Shown here in pieces: positions 36,591 through 45,607 of a stretch of 64,000 nt of DNA (position 1 is the first letter of the stretch; each line of letters opens with the position of its first letter). The stretch is from contig PAKU01000011.1 in assembly GCA_002706265.1 (NCBI GenBank), positions 1 to 64,000 on the forward strand, read 5' to 3'. The translations under genes were made by a program, and so were the position numbers. Below the pieces are notes generated by a model, which was not told the DNA's origin, did no database searches, and worked only from the letters and a program-made list of their open reading frames with translations. This stretch comes from Polycyclovorans sp. (lineage in GTDB: Bacteria > Pseudomonadota > Gammaproteobacteria > Nevskiales > Nevskiaceae).

Positions 36591-37049
36591 ATGGATGCAA
36601 CCCCCGCCATCCGGATGCTGGAAAACGGCATCCCCTTTGTCGAACGCTGCGGCTTCAAGATCGAAACGCTGGAACCCGGCCGCGTGGTGTGCCGCATGCC
36701 GATTGAGGGCAACACCAACCATATCGGCACCATGTACGCCGGCGCGCTGTTCACCTGCGCCGAGATGCCTGGCGGCGCCCTGTTTTTCTCAACCTTCGAC
36801 CCGGCGAAATGCTTCCCCATCGTCAAGGCACTGGACCTGCAGTTCCTGAAGCCGGCGACCACGGACGTCCGCCTTGAAATCTCGATCACCGACGAGGCCA
36901 TCGCCCGCATCGATGCCGCGCTTGAGGCCAACGGCAAGGCCGAGTTCGTGCTTGAGGGCGAACTCACCGATGCCCAGGGCGCGGTGGTGGCGCGCTCGCG
37001 CGGCGTCTACCAGTTGCGGGCGACAAACCCGCCGAAGAAGCCCGCCTGA
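36591..37049 (+). CDS. Hotdog-fold thioesterase-like protein (DUF4442/YiiD C-like)
   Basis: A 152-residue single hotdog-domain protein. NTNHIGTMYAGALFTCAEMPGGALFF is the central helix region, where a glutamate in CAEMPGG is a candidate catalytic residue, and LQFLKPATTDVRLEI forms the next strand. It resembles DUF4442 proteins, which probably hydrolyse acyl-CoA. A GTG two codons upstream is an alternative start. It is divergent from the DUF1295-Cfa cluster by 47 bases, which suggests shared control of lipid-related genes, though nothing proves it. Confidence 0.8.
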   Translation: MDATPAIRMLENGIPFVERCGFKIETLEPGRVVCRMPIEGNTNHIGTMYAGALFTCAEMPGGALFFSTFDPAKCFPIVKALDLQFLKPATTDVRLEISITDEAIARIDAALEANGKAEFVLEGELTDAQGAVVARSRGVYQLRATNPPKKPA

Positions 37050-37082
37050 AAAACTCTTGAGAACCTGCGCAGGGTTTTGCCG

Positions 37083-37232
37083 ATGCGCGGTGTATCAAGG
37101 GGGAAGGCGGTGCATTCCGCGCCCCCCAAGAGCCCCAAGACCATCAACACACCCATGAAGGCCCACCACGCCGCGATGAAGGCCAGGCGTGCCGAAGAGC
37201 GCGCCCAGGGCGACGCGAACGACGCGGGCTGA
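37083..37232 (+). other. Short open frame upstream of the sigma-factor remnant
   Basis: A 49-codon frame ending MKAHHAAMKARRAEERAQGDANDAG, with no convincing ribosome site at either candidate ATG (37083 or 37155). The basic, Ala/Glu-rich end resembles the beginning of small EF-hand or similar proteins that sit ahead of some ECF sigma genes, but no calcium-binding loop follows. It may be a further fragment of the decayed locus. Confidence 0.25.
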
Positions 37233-37277
37233 TGGGCGTCCTGGCCCGTCCGCCATCCGGCCGCCACCACAGCCCCG

Positions 37278-37697
37278 ATGGACCATGAACGGCTGATGGC
37301 GGCCACCGCCCGGGGCAACGCGCAGGCATTCTCCGGGCTGGTTGATCGCCATGCAGACCGCTTGATGGCCCTCGCCTTTAATGTGCTCGGCTCGCGCAGC
37401 GAGGCCGAAGACGTGTCGCAGGATGTGTTCATCACGCTCCGGCAAAAGGTCGCGCTGCACGAGGCGCTGGGCAAACTGCGGCGGCAAACCGACACCGCGC
37501 AGGGACTGATCCACGCTGCGATGGTCGACACCGCCGGCGCACTGACCGCCGAACAGCGCCGGGCCTGGGCCGAGCGTCAATGGCGCCGGCGACGGCTGCC
37601 GGGCGAAGACAGGGTCGAGCCCGGCGGTGCAGATTCGGATGCGGCCGAAGAAGCCCCGTCAGCCCCGGGAGAAAAGCCCGGCCAGCTGGGCGGTTGA
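37278..37697 (+). pseudogene. Fused remnant: ECF sigma factor region 2 joined to the end of a periplasmic metal-sensor protein
   Basis: The first 55 codons read as sigma-70 region 2 of an ECF factor: MAATARGNAQAFSGLVDRHA, LAFNVLGSRSEAEDVSQDVF. The frame then switches directly into ALGKLRRQTDTAQGLIHAAM ... GALTAEQRRAWAERQWRRRR, which is the C-terminal helical end of CpxP-like periplasmic heavy-metal sensor proteins, commonly the next gene after such sigma factors. Sigma region 4 and the sensor's signal/N-terminal part are missing. It ends by running 39 bases into the converging SET-domain gene. A functional sigma factor needs region 4 for -35 recognition, so this is judged non-functional. Confidence 0.7.
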
Positions 37698-38126
37698 ACG
37701 CGACAGCGTTTCGCGCCAGTGCCAGCCACGGATGGCCTGACCACTGGCCGCGCAGGCGAAGCCGGGATCTTCGTCATCGCCCAGCAGCAAACGGTAGTCC
37801 ACCGTCAATTCCGTGCCGGCGGCAAGGTCATCCAAGGCGAAGATGAACCCCAAATGCCAGAGACCGTTGGGCTCGAAGCTGTGGTTGACGTAGCACTCGT
37901 CGGTCCACTCCGGCGTGATCGAAAACCATTGCTCGAACCAGCGCACGCTGGCCTGCACTTCAATGCTGTCGGGGGCACATTGACGCAGCCGCGCCTCAGG
38001 CCAGACCGTGTGCAGATTGTCGGGCGCAATGATCACCGCACCACGGGCCACAGGCGCCGTGAGGCGCAGCCCCTTGCCGGCGCCGGGAATCGCCGAGGCC
38101 ACCACCTCGTAAGGCACGACGATCAC
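37659..38126 (-). CDS. Small SET-domain protein, first of a tandem pair
   Basis: A 155-residue protein that is essentially one SET domain. It opens with SAIPGAGKGLRL, then has the cofactor and pseudoknot motifs YVNHSFEPN (about 79-87) and AAGTELTVDYRLLL. The tail FACAASGQAIRGWHW looks like a post-SET segment that has lost its zinc cysteines. SET domains transfer methyl groups from SAM to protein lysines. Free-standing bacterial forms are poorly studied and the target is unknown. Its ATG overlaps the stop of the second SET gene by four bases. Confidence 0.8.
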   Translation of the reverse strand: MIVVPYEVVASAIPGAGKGLRLTAPVARGAVIIAPDNLHTVWPEARLRQCAPDSIEVQASVRWFEQWFSITPEWTDECYVNHSFEPNGLWHLGFIFALDDLAAGTELTVDYRLLLGDDEDPGFACAASGQAIRGWHWRETLSRSTAQLAGLFSRG

Positions 38127-38536
38127 CGGGCAGGCTCCGCGTCGGCGGCGATGAACTCGTAGTCACCGGGCTCGCTGAAGCTGCGGTAATCACAGGTGAT
38201 CTCTTCGCCCCTGGCGATGTCGCGCGCCGCAAGGTAGGCGTCGGCAGACTCATCCCACACCGCATTGGGGTGATCGCTGTGGTTGAAGAAACGCGCGTCA
38301 TCGGCACAGTAGTACCAGGCGTCGACCAGCCGGTGCTCGCCACGACCGCGGTAGCAGTACTTGATGAATTCGGCGCGCACTGCGGGCGGCATGGCATCGA
38401 GCTCGGCGTCGGCCAGCTTGATCACGAAGCGCTCGTCGTAGCGGTAGATCGTCGCGCCGGCGCTGACGTCGGCCCCGGCAAACAGACCGGCGCCGGCAAT
38501 GGCACTGGGCCCCACAAAATGTGCGACTTGCATCAT
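38123..38536 (-). CDS. Small SET-domain protein, second of a tandem pair
   Basis: About 137 residues, again a lone SET domain: VGPSAIAGAGLFAGADVSAG at the start, FFNHSDHPNAVWDES in the middle and ARGEEITCDYRSF near the end. It lacks any post-SET region. Start choice is between adjacent ATG codons at 38536 and 38533; AAAGG and AGGG lie upstream. It is clearly a paralogue of the downstream gene, coupled to it by ATGA, so the two may act as a heterodimer. hslO lies 93 bases upstream. Confidence 0.78.
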   Translation of the reverse strand: MMQVAHFVGPSAIAGAGLFAGADVSAGATIYRYDERFVIKLADAELDAMPPAVRAEFIKYCYRGRGEHRLVDAWYYCADDARFFNHSDHPNAVWDESADAYLAARDIARGEEITCDYRSFSEPGDYEFIAADAEPAR

Positions 38537-38629
38537 TGCCCTGCACCTTTCCCGCAACCGCGACGAACCCGCAAAACCCGCGGCGGCCATGCGCCCCGGG
38601 GACTCACCCCATTTACTCAATCACTCAAT

Positions 38630-39610
38630 TCAATGACGCGTGGCCTGGTCGTTACCTGACGCGGCATCGGCGGCAAATAGAGCCACCACATCGGCCGGGT
38701 CGTAGCGATAGCCGCGACCGCAGAACTCACAGTTGATGGCCACCGCACCCTGCTCGGCGAGCACCGAGTCGACCTCGTCGCGCCCCAGACCCAGCAGCAT
38801 GGCGGAGATCTGCGCGTCGGAGCAGCGGCACACCAGCTCGATGGGCCGCGGCTCGAACACCCTGACTTCATCTTCGGCAAAGATGCGGTTCAGCAGTTCT
38901 TCGCCGCTCCATTTCTGAAGGTCATCGGGCGTGACCGTGCGCATCAGGGTGTAGACGTGTTCCCAGTTGTCGTTGTCGACATTGCCTGAGCCAGCCGCAG
39001 CGTGATCTGGGTCCACGTGCTCGCCCCCGGACTCGCCACCCAAGGCCGGAGGTTGGGCTGCGCTGCGGGCGCCGGCGGCCCTCGCACTGCGCGCGCCTTC
39101 GCCCTCGGGCAGCCGCTGCACCAGTAATCCCGCCAATTTGCCTTCGGAGGCCGAGAGGCGGATCAGGGTTTGTAGCTGCTCGGAGCGGCCGAAATAGATT
39201 TGCAGGGCTTCAGACAGCGCCAGGCCCACGACTTCGACCATGGCCTGATAGCGCTCGCCATCGCCCTCGGGCTCGATCATCGCGGCCAGCAGCCCGCCTT
39301 TCATCAAGGCCTGAAAATCACCCGCCGCATCCGGCGCGTGCTTGGCCATGCCGCGCAGGCGCAATTGCGCGTCGATCTGGGTCACCAGCAGTTTGAGCGG
39401 GCCTTCACCCTGAAACTGCAGATTGAACCGCCCCGCTTGGGTCATGTCGGCCGCCAGCAGGGGCGCCGCCGCCAGCGCTTCGCCGAGTTGCTGGGCGACA
39501 TCGGGCGGGTAATCGCGCCAGCCGAACATGGTCTCAAGCCCTTCGGTGATCTGCACCCAGTAGCCGCGCGCGCCGCGACCCGGAATCAGAAACGGCAACA
39601 GTTGATTCAT
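38630..39610 (-). CDS. hslO: Hsp33 redox-regulated holdase chaperone
   Basis: A 326-residue Hsp33. The N-terminal core (about 1-175) is followed by the redox switch region with the zinc cysteines in VCRCSDAQ and NCEFCGRGY at the C-terminus. Oxidation releases zinc and activates the chaperone. It is about 35 residues longer than usual because of an Ala/Gly/Glu-rich insert after QRLPEGEG (about 176-215). The ATG overlaps nothing upstream but its own start sits at the gatB stop (ATGA, four bases). Confidence 0.93.
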   Translation of the reverse strand: MNQLLPFLIPGRGARGYWVQITEGLETMFGWRDYPPDVAQQLGEALAAAPLLAADMTQAGRFNLQFQGEGPLKLLVTQIDAQLRLRGMAKHAPDAAGDFQALMKGGLLAAMIEPEGDGERYQAMVEVVGLALSEALQIYFGRSEQLQTLIRLSASEGKLAGLLVQRLPEGEGARSARAAGARSAAQPPALGGESGGEHVDPDHAAAGSGNVDNDNWEHVYTLMRTVTPDDLQKWSGEELLNRIFAEDEVRVFEPRPIELVCRCSDAQISAMLLGLGRDEVDSVLAEQGAVAINCEFCGRGYRYDPADVVALFAADAASGNDQATRH

Positions 39611-41052
39611 TCGCCCGCCAACGCCGTCTTGAGCAAACGATTCACGGCATCGGGGTTGGCCTTGCCCTGGCTTGCCTTCATCACCTGCCCGACAAAAAAC
39701 CCGAACAGCTTGTCCTTGCCCTCGCGGTACTGGGCGAGCTGGCCGGGATTGGCGTCCATCACCTGTTGAATGACGGCCAGAATCGCCCCGTCATCGGTGA
39801 TCTGCCGCAGGCCCTTCCTGTCGATGATGGCATCGGCATCGCCCTCGCCGTCCGACATAGCCTCGAACACTTCCTTGGCCAGCTTGCCCGACAGGGTGTT
39901 GTCGGCCATGCGCTTCATCAGTCCGGCCATCATCGGCGCGGTGATGACGCTGTCCTGGATGCCGTGACCGGCCTTGTTCAAGCCGCCCAGAAGGTCGGTG
40001 ATGATCCAGTTGGCACAGAGCTTGGGGTCGGCACCCGAGTCTTTCACCACCGTCTCGTAGTAGTCGGCCAGCGGACCTTCGCCGGTGAGCACCCCCGCGT
40101 CATAGACCGGCAGGCCGTACTGGGCGACGAAGCGGTCGCGCTTGGCTTCGGGCAGTTCGGGCAGGGTGGCGCGGATGCGCTCGATCTCATCGTCGGTGAC
40201 GATCACCGGCAGCAGGTCGGGGTCTGGGAAGTACCGGTAATCGTTGGCATCTTCCTTGACGCGCATGCTGCGGGTCTCGCCGGTGCCGGGGTTATAAAGG
40301 CGGGTTTCCTGGATGATCTTGCCGCCGCCTTCGATCACCTCGATCTGGCGCTCGATCTCAAAGTCGATGGCGGCGTGCACATAGCGAAACGAGTTGATGT
40401 TCTTGGTTTCGGTGCGGGTGCCGAACTTTTCGGTGCCCTTGCGGCGCACCGACACGTTGGCGTCGCAGCGGAACGAGCCTTCCTGCATGTTGCCGTCGCA
40501 GATGCCCAGATACACGACGATCTGGTGCAGTTTTTTCAGGTAGGCCACGGCCTCGTCGGAGGAGCGGATGTCCGGCTCCGAGACGATCTCGATCAGGGGC
40601 GTGCCGGCGCGGTTGAGGTCGATGCCGGTTTCACCGACAAAATTTTCGTGCAGCGACTTGCCGGCGTCTTCTTCCATGTGGGCACGGGTGATGCCGATGC
40701 GCTTGGTGGCGCCGTTCACCTCAATGTCGAGCACGCCGTGCTCGACGATGGGCAGCTCGTACTGCGAAATCTGATAGCCCTTGGGCAGGTCAGGGTAAAA
40801 ATAATGCTTGCGCGCGAACACACAGCGACGCGCGATCTGCGCGTCCACCGACAGGCCGAACTTGATGGCCATTTCCAGTGCGGCGCCGTTCAGCACCGGC
40901 AACACGCCCGGCAGGCCCAGGGTCACGGCATCGGCCTGCGTGTTGGGTTCGGCGCCGTAGGCGGTGTTGGCGCCAGAGAAAATCTTGGTCTTGGTGGAGA
41001 GCTGGCAGTGCACTTCCAGCCCGATCACCGCTTCCCATTCGTGCTGCGCCAT
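39607..41052 (-). CDS. gatB: Asp/Glu-tRNA amidotransferase subunit B
   Basis: A 481-residue subunit that binds the mischarged tRNA and activates its acyl group. [13 protein letters not shown] opens the cradle domain, followed by [13 protein letters not shown] and [30 protein letters not shown], and the C-terminal YqeY-like tail domain (about 400-481). It lies in the gatC-gatA-gatB operon; its ATG overlaps the gatA stop by one base (TAATG). The complex makes Gln-tRNA or Asn-tRNA by transamidation. Confidence 0.97.
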   Translation of the reverse strand: MAQHEWEAVIGLEVHCQLSTKTKIFSGANTAYGAEPNTQADAVTLGLPGVLPVLNGAALEMAIKFGLSVDAQIARRCVFARKHYFYPDLPKGYQISQYELPIVEHGVLDIEVNGATKRIGITRAHMEEDAGKSLHENFVGETGIDLNRAGTPLIEIVSEPDIRSSDEAVAYLKKLHQIVVYLGICDGNMQEGSFRCDANVSVRRKGTEKFGTRTETKNINSFRYVHAAIDFEIERQIEVIEGGGKIIQETRLYNPGTGETRSMRVKEDANDYRYFPDPDLLPVIVTDDEIERIRATLPELPEAKRDRFVAQYGLPVYDAGVLTGEGPLADYYETVVKDSGADPKLCANWIITDLLGGLNKAGHGIQDSVITAPMMAGLMKRMADNTLSGKLAKEVFEAMSDGEGDADAIIDRKGLRQITDDGAILAVIQQVMDANPGQLAQYREGKDKLFGFFVGQVMKASQGKANPDAVNRLLKTALAGE

Positions 41053-42509
41053 TAGTTGAACCCCTTCGGCATCTGCGTGTGCCAGGCGGTGGCCTGCTGA
41101 TACTGATGCGCAACGCCCAGCAATCGCGCCTCGCTGAAATAATTGCCCATCAGTTGCAGACCGACCGGCAGGCCGTCGACGAATCCCGCCGGCAGGCTCA
41201 TGGCGGGAATGCCCGCCAGATTGGCGGCGATGGTGTAGACGTCGTTCAGATACATAGCCACCGGATCGTCGGTTTTCTCGCCGAAGCGGAACGCCACGTC
41301 GGTCGTGGTCGGCGCCAGAATCAGGTCGACCTGCTCGAAGGCCTGCTTGAAGTCCCGCGAGATCAGCCGCCGAACCTTCTGCGCCTGCAGATAGTAGGCA
41401 TCGTAATAACCGTGGCTGAGCACATAGGTGCCCATCATGATGCGCCGCTGCACCTCGGCACCGAAGCCTTCGCCGCGTGACTTTTTATACAACTCTTCGA
41501 GATTTTTAACGCCTTCAGCACGGTGGCCGAAGCGCACGCCGTCGTAACGCGACAGGTTGGAACTGGCTTCCGCCGGGGCCACCACGTAGTAGGCGGGGAC
41601 CGACAGCGGCGCATTCGGCAGTTGCACCGGCACGCAGCGTGCGCCCAGACTTTCGAGGGTTTTGATGGCCGCATCGATGACGGCACGCACGCCAACCGCC
41701 ATGCCGTCGCCGAAGAACTCGGCCGGCAGGCCGATCTTCAGGCCGCTGATGGGATGCTGCAGCCCTGCCAGCAGGTCATCCACGGGGCGATCGGCGCTGG
41801 TGGAATCGAGCGGGTCGAAGCCGCTCATGGCCTGCAGCACGTAGGCGGCATCTTCTGCCGAACGGGCCACCACCCCGCCCTGATCAAGACTGGAGGCGAA
41901 CGCGATCATTCCGAACCGCGACACGCGGCCGTAGGTGGGCTTGATGCCGGTCAGATTGGTCAATGCCGCCGGCTGGCGAATCGAGCCCCCGGTGTCGGTG
42001 GCGGTGGCCACGGGCGCAAGGCCGGCGGCCACGGCCGCCACACTGCCGCCGGACGAGCCGCCGGGCACGCGGTTCAGGTCCCAGGGGTTCTTCACCGGGC
42101 CGTACCACGAGGTTTCGTTGGACGAGCCCATGGCGAACTCGTCCATGTTGCATTTGCCCAGCATCACCATGCCGGCCTCGGCGTGCAGCTTTTTGACCAC
42201 GGTCGCATCGTAGGGCGCGATGAAGCGGTCGAGCATGCGGCTGGCACAGCTGGTGCGCACGCCTTCGGTACAGAACAGGTCCTTTTGCGCGATCGGGATG
42301 CCGGTCAAGGCGGTGGCGGTGCCTTCGGCGATGCGCCGGTCGGCGGCATCGGCCTGCGACAGTGCCCGCTCGGCGGTCACGGTAATGAAACTGTTGATCT
42401 GCGGGTCCAGCGTGTCGATGCGCGCCAGGAAATGCTGGGTCAGCTCACGCGAGCTGAACTGCCGGGTGCGCAGACCTTCGCTGAGCTTCTTGAGGCTTGA
42501 GGTGTGCAT
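41052..42509 (-). CDS. gatA: Asp/Glu-tRNA amidotransferase subunit A
   Basis: A 485-residue amidase-signature enzyme that releases ammonia from glutamine. The catalytic Lys-cisSer-Ser triad sits in [20 protein letters not shown] and the GGSSGGS motif. [23 protein letters not shown] is typical of GatA. The ATG at 42509 (MHTSSLKK) follows AAGAGAG. A 156-codon upstream extension in frame runs through gatC and is rejected. An 80-base gap separates it from gatC. Confidence 0.97.
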   Translation of the reverse strand: MHTSSLKKLSEGLRTRQFSSRELTQHFLARIDTLDPQINSFITVTAERALSQADAADRRIAEGTATALTGIPIAQKDLFCTEGVRTSCASRMLDRFIAPYDATVVKKLHAEAGMVMLGKCNMDEFAMGSSNETSWYGPVKNPWDLNRVPGGSSGGSVAAVAAGLAPVATATDTGGSIRQPAALTNLTGIKPTYGRVSRFGMIAFASSLDQGGVVARSAEDAAYVLQAMSGFDPLDSTSADRPVDDLLAGLQHPISGLKIGLPAEFFGDGMAVGVRAVIDAAIKTLESLGARCVPVQLPNAPLSVPAYYVVAPAEASSNLSRYDGVRFGHRAEGVKNLEELYKKSRGEGFGAEVQRRIMMGTYVLSHGYYDAYYLQAQKVRRLISRDFKQAFEQVDLILAPTTTDVAFRFGEKTDDPVAMYLNDVYTIAANLAGIPAMSLPAGFVDGLPVGLQLMGNYFSEARLLGVAHQYQQATAWHTQMPKGFN

Positions 42510-42589
42510 GTGCTCTCTTGATTCGTGAGGGGTGACCACCCCGTCGGGGCGCGGCCATCGGGCCTGCGGGCCCTGATGGCGGGTCACGG

Positions 42590-42877
42590 TTATTCGATGA
42601 CCTTCGGCACCCGGTAAAGGCCATCCTGAACGGCCGGCGCGTGCGCCTGGAACGCCTCGCGCTGGTTCGGCTCGGTGACCACATCGGGGCGCAGGCGCTG
42701 GTGCATGTCCAGCGGGTGGGCCATGGGCAGCACAGCCTCGGTGCTGGCGCCGGACAACTGGCCCACCATGTCGAGAATGTTGGTCAACTGCTGGGCATAG
42801 ATCGCCACCCGGTCGGGGGCAAGGTCCAGCCGCGCAAGGTGCGCAACCTGTTGAATCTGGTCTGGCGTTAGGGTCAT
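42590..42877 (-). CDS. gatC: Asp/Glu-tRNA amidotransferase subunit C
   Basis: A 95-residue accessory subunit that clamps GatA to GatB. It begins [17 protein letters not shown] and contains [15 protein letters not shown] and an RPDVV segment, all standard GatC features. It is first in the operon, facing mreB across a 155-base divergent gap, the same arrangement as in pseudomonads. Confidence 0.95.
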   Translation of the reverse strand: MTLTPDQIQQVAHLARLDLAPDRVAIYAQQLTNILDMVGQLSGASTEAVLPMAHPLDMHQRLRPDVVTEPNQREAFQAHAPAVQDGLYRVPKVIE

Positions 42878-42990
42878 GGCAACACGGTGATGGGTCTGGG
42901 GCGGCGTGAGTCAGCCTGCTTTGGTCTATGATGGCTGCGCCGCGCCATTGTATGCTGCGCGTTGCCTTCTCGGGCACTGAATTGCTTTGA

Positions 42991-44070
<1,080 letters not shown>

Positions 44071-44132
44071 AGGCCCGGCGCGCGCGATGGGCATGAATCC
44101 GTCCACCGCCCCGTGCGCACGCGTCTGCCCGC

Positions 44133-45098
44133 ATGCACGGTAACTACGTCGATCCCGACTCCGGACAGGTCCGCGTCGGTGGCCTGGGCCTGCCCACGCT
44201 GCTGCTGATGCTGCTGTCGATGGGGCTGGTGTTCGCCGACCATCAGGGCGATCACCTGATCACCGTGCGCGAGGGCGTGGCCACCGCGCTGGCGCCTCTG
44301 GTGTGGGTGGCGCAGACGCCGGTGCGCGCCGGCTTCGTGGCCGACCGCCTGCAAAGTCGCGAGTCGCTCGAAGCCGAGAACCACGAGCTGCAGAGCACCC
44401 TGCTCAGGCTGCAGGCGCGCCTGCAACGTCTGGAGTCCATCGAGGCCGAGAACGAACGGTTGCGGGTGTTGCTGGCGTCCAGCGAAGCGCTGGAAGAAAA
44501 AGTGCTGATCGCCGAGATCATCGACATCAACCAGGACCCTTACCGCCACCAGATCACGCTCAACAAGGGGCGTCGCGAAGGCGTCTACCGCGGCCAGGCG
44601 CTGATCGATGCGTACGGCGTGCTGGGCCAGGTGCTGGAGGTGTCGTACCGGCACTCGCGCGCCATCCTGATCACCGATCCCGATCATGGCATTCCGGTTG
44701 AAGTGAACCGCACAGGCCTGCAGACCATTGCCGTGGGCAGTGGCGACGGCGCCGGGCTGCGACTGCCGTTTCTGCCCACCAACGTCGACATTCGCGAGGG
44801 TGATCTGCTGGTGTCGTCGCCCCTGGGCGGCCGTTTTCCACCCGGATACCCGGTGGGCCGCGTGCACAGTCTGCGCAATACTCCGGGCGCCCACTTTCTG
44901 GAAGCGCGCGCCCACCCCAGCGCCCAGTTGAATCAGGGCCGCCAGGCACTGCTGGTGTGGGCCGAAAGTCTGGACAACATCGAGGCCGAAGACGCGGCGG
45001 TCGAAGCTGCCGACGCACCGCCGGCCAGCCCGACACCGGCGCCTTCGGCAAGCCCGACGCCAAGCCCTGCCCCGACGCCCGCCGAGAAACGTCCTTGA
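44133..45098 (+). CDS. mreC: Rod-shape determining protein MreC
   Basis: A 321-residue bitopic protein. A membrane helix (about 20-38) is followed by a long coiled coil (about 70-110, rich in ESLEAENHELQ-type heptads) and the paired beta-barrel domain with NKGRREGVYRGQALID, VLGQV, and GSGDGAGLRLPFLPTNVDIREGDLLVSS. It bridges MreB to PBP2. The C-terminus is an Ala/Pro/Ser-rich tail of roughly 40 residues. The stop overlaps the mreD start (TTGA). Confidence 0.96.
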   Translation: MHGNYVDPDSGQVRVGGLGLPTLLLMLLSMGLVFADHQGDHLITVREGVATALAPLVWVAQTPVRAGFVADRLQSRESLEAENHELQSTLLRLQARLQRLESIEAENERLRVLLASSEALEEKVLIAEIIDINQDPYRHQITLNKGRREGVYRGQALIDAYGVLGQVLEVSYRHSRAILITDPDHGIPVEVNRTGLQTIAVGSGDGAGLRLPFLPTNVDIREGDLLVSSPLGGRFPPGYPVGRVHSLRNTPGAHFLEARAHPSAQLNQGRQALLVWAESLDNIEAEDAAVEAADAPPASPTPAPSASPTPSPAPTPAEKRP

Positions 45099-45580
45099 GA
45101 AGCGGCCGCGCGGGGGTACTGCTGCTGCTGGTCAGCGTCACACTGGCCTTGCTGCTGCAACTGATGGCCCTGCCCGACTGGATGCGCTCGTCCCGCCCCT
45201 ACTGGGTGCCGATGGTGCTCTCCTACTTCGCGCTGACGCAGCCCGGCGGGGCCTTGCTGGTGATCAGCGTGCTCGCCGGCCTGGGGCTGGATGTGGCCTT
45301 CGGCACCGCGCTCGGGCAGCACGCTCTGGCCAATGTGGTGGTGGTGTACCTGATCGCCCGCCTGCGCACGCTGTTCGTGCTGCTCGACACCTGGCAAGTG
45401 ATGTTCGCGCTGGTGCCGCTGTGGGCCCTGTACGTCTTCGTGCTGTTCTGGCTCGACGGACTCACCAGCCGCAGCGCCGACCCCACGCTGCGGTGGATGC
45501 CGATCATCGCCACCACCCTGATCTGGCCTCTGGTCTACAACCTGCTGAAAGGCATACAGCGCACCAAAAGGGAGGATTGA
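45095..45580 (+). CDS. mreD: Rod-shape determining protein MreD
   Basis: A 161-residue membrane protein with about five helices; PYWVPMVLSYFALTQPGG and GLGLDVAFGTALGQHALA are family segments. I start at TTG 45095 because it overlaps the mreC stop (TTGA) and gives the standard length; no ATG or GTG is placed suitably. It works in the elongasome with MreC, RodA and PBP2. mrdA begins 28 bases later. Confidence 0.92.
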   Translation: MRSGRAGVLLLLVSVTLALLLQLMALPDWMRSSRPYWVPMVLSYFALTQPGGALLVISVLAGLGLDVAFGTALGQHALANVVVVYLIARLRTLFVLLDTWQVMFALVPLWALYVFVLFWLDGLTSRSADPTLRWMPIIATTLIWPLVYNLLKGIQRTKRED

Positions 45581-45607
45581 AGCCCGAGTTCGGGGCACAC
45601 TCCCACC

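Noticed and set aside
37061-37096. GAACCT ... TGTATC as an autoregulated ECF promoter ahead of the sigma remnant
   Set aside because: The two elements are 24 bases apart, too far for ECF promoters, and a closer -35 candidate (GGGTTT) is a poor match.
41052-42977. A 641-codon version of GatA
   Set aside because: The extra 156 codons read through gatC in another frame and do not resemble any GatA; the ATG at 42509 has a ribosome site and gives the family length.
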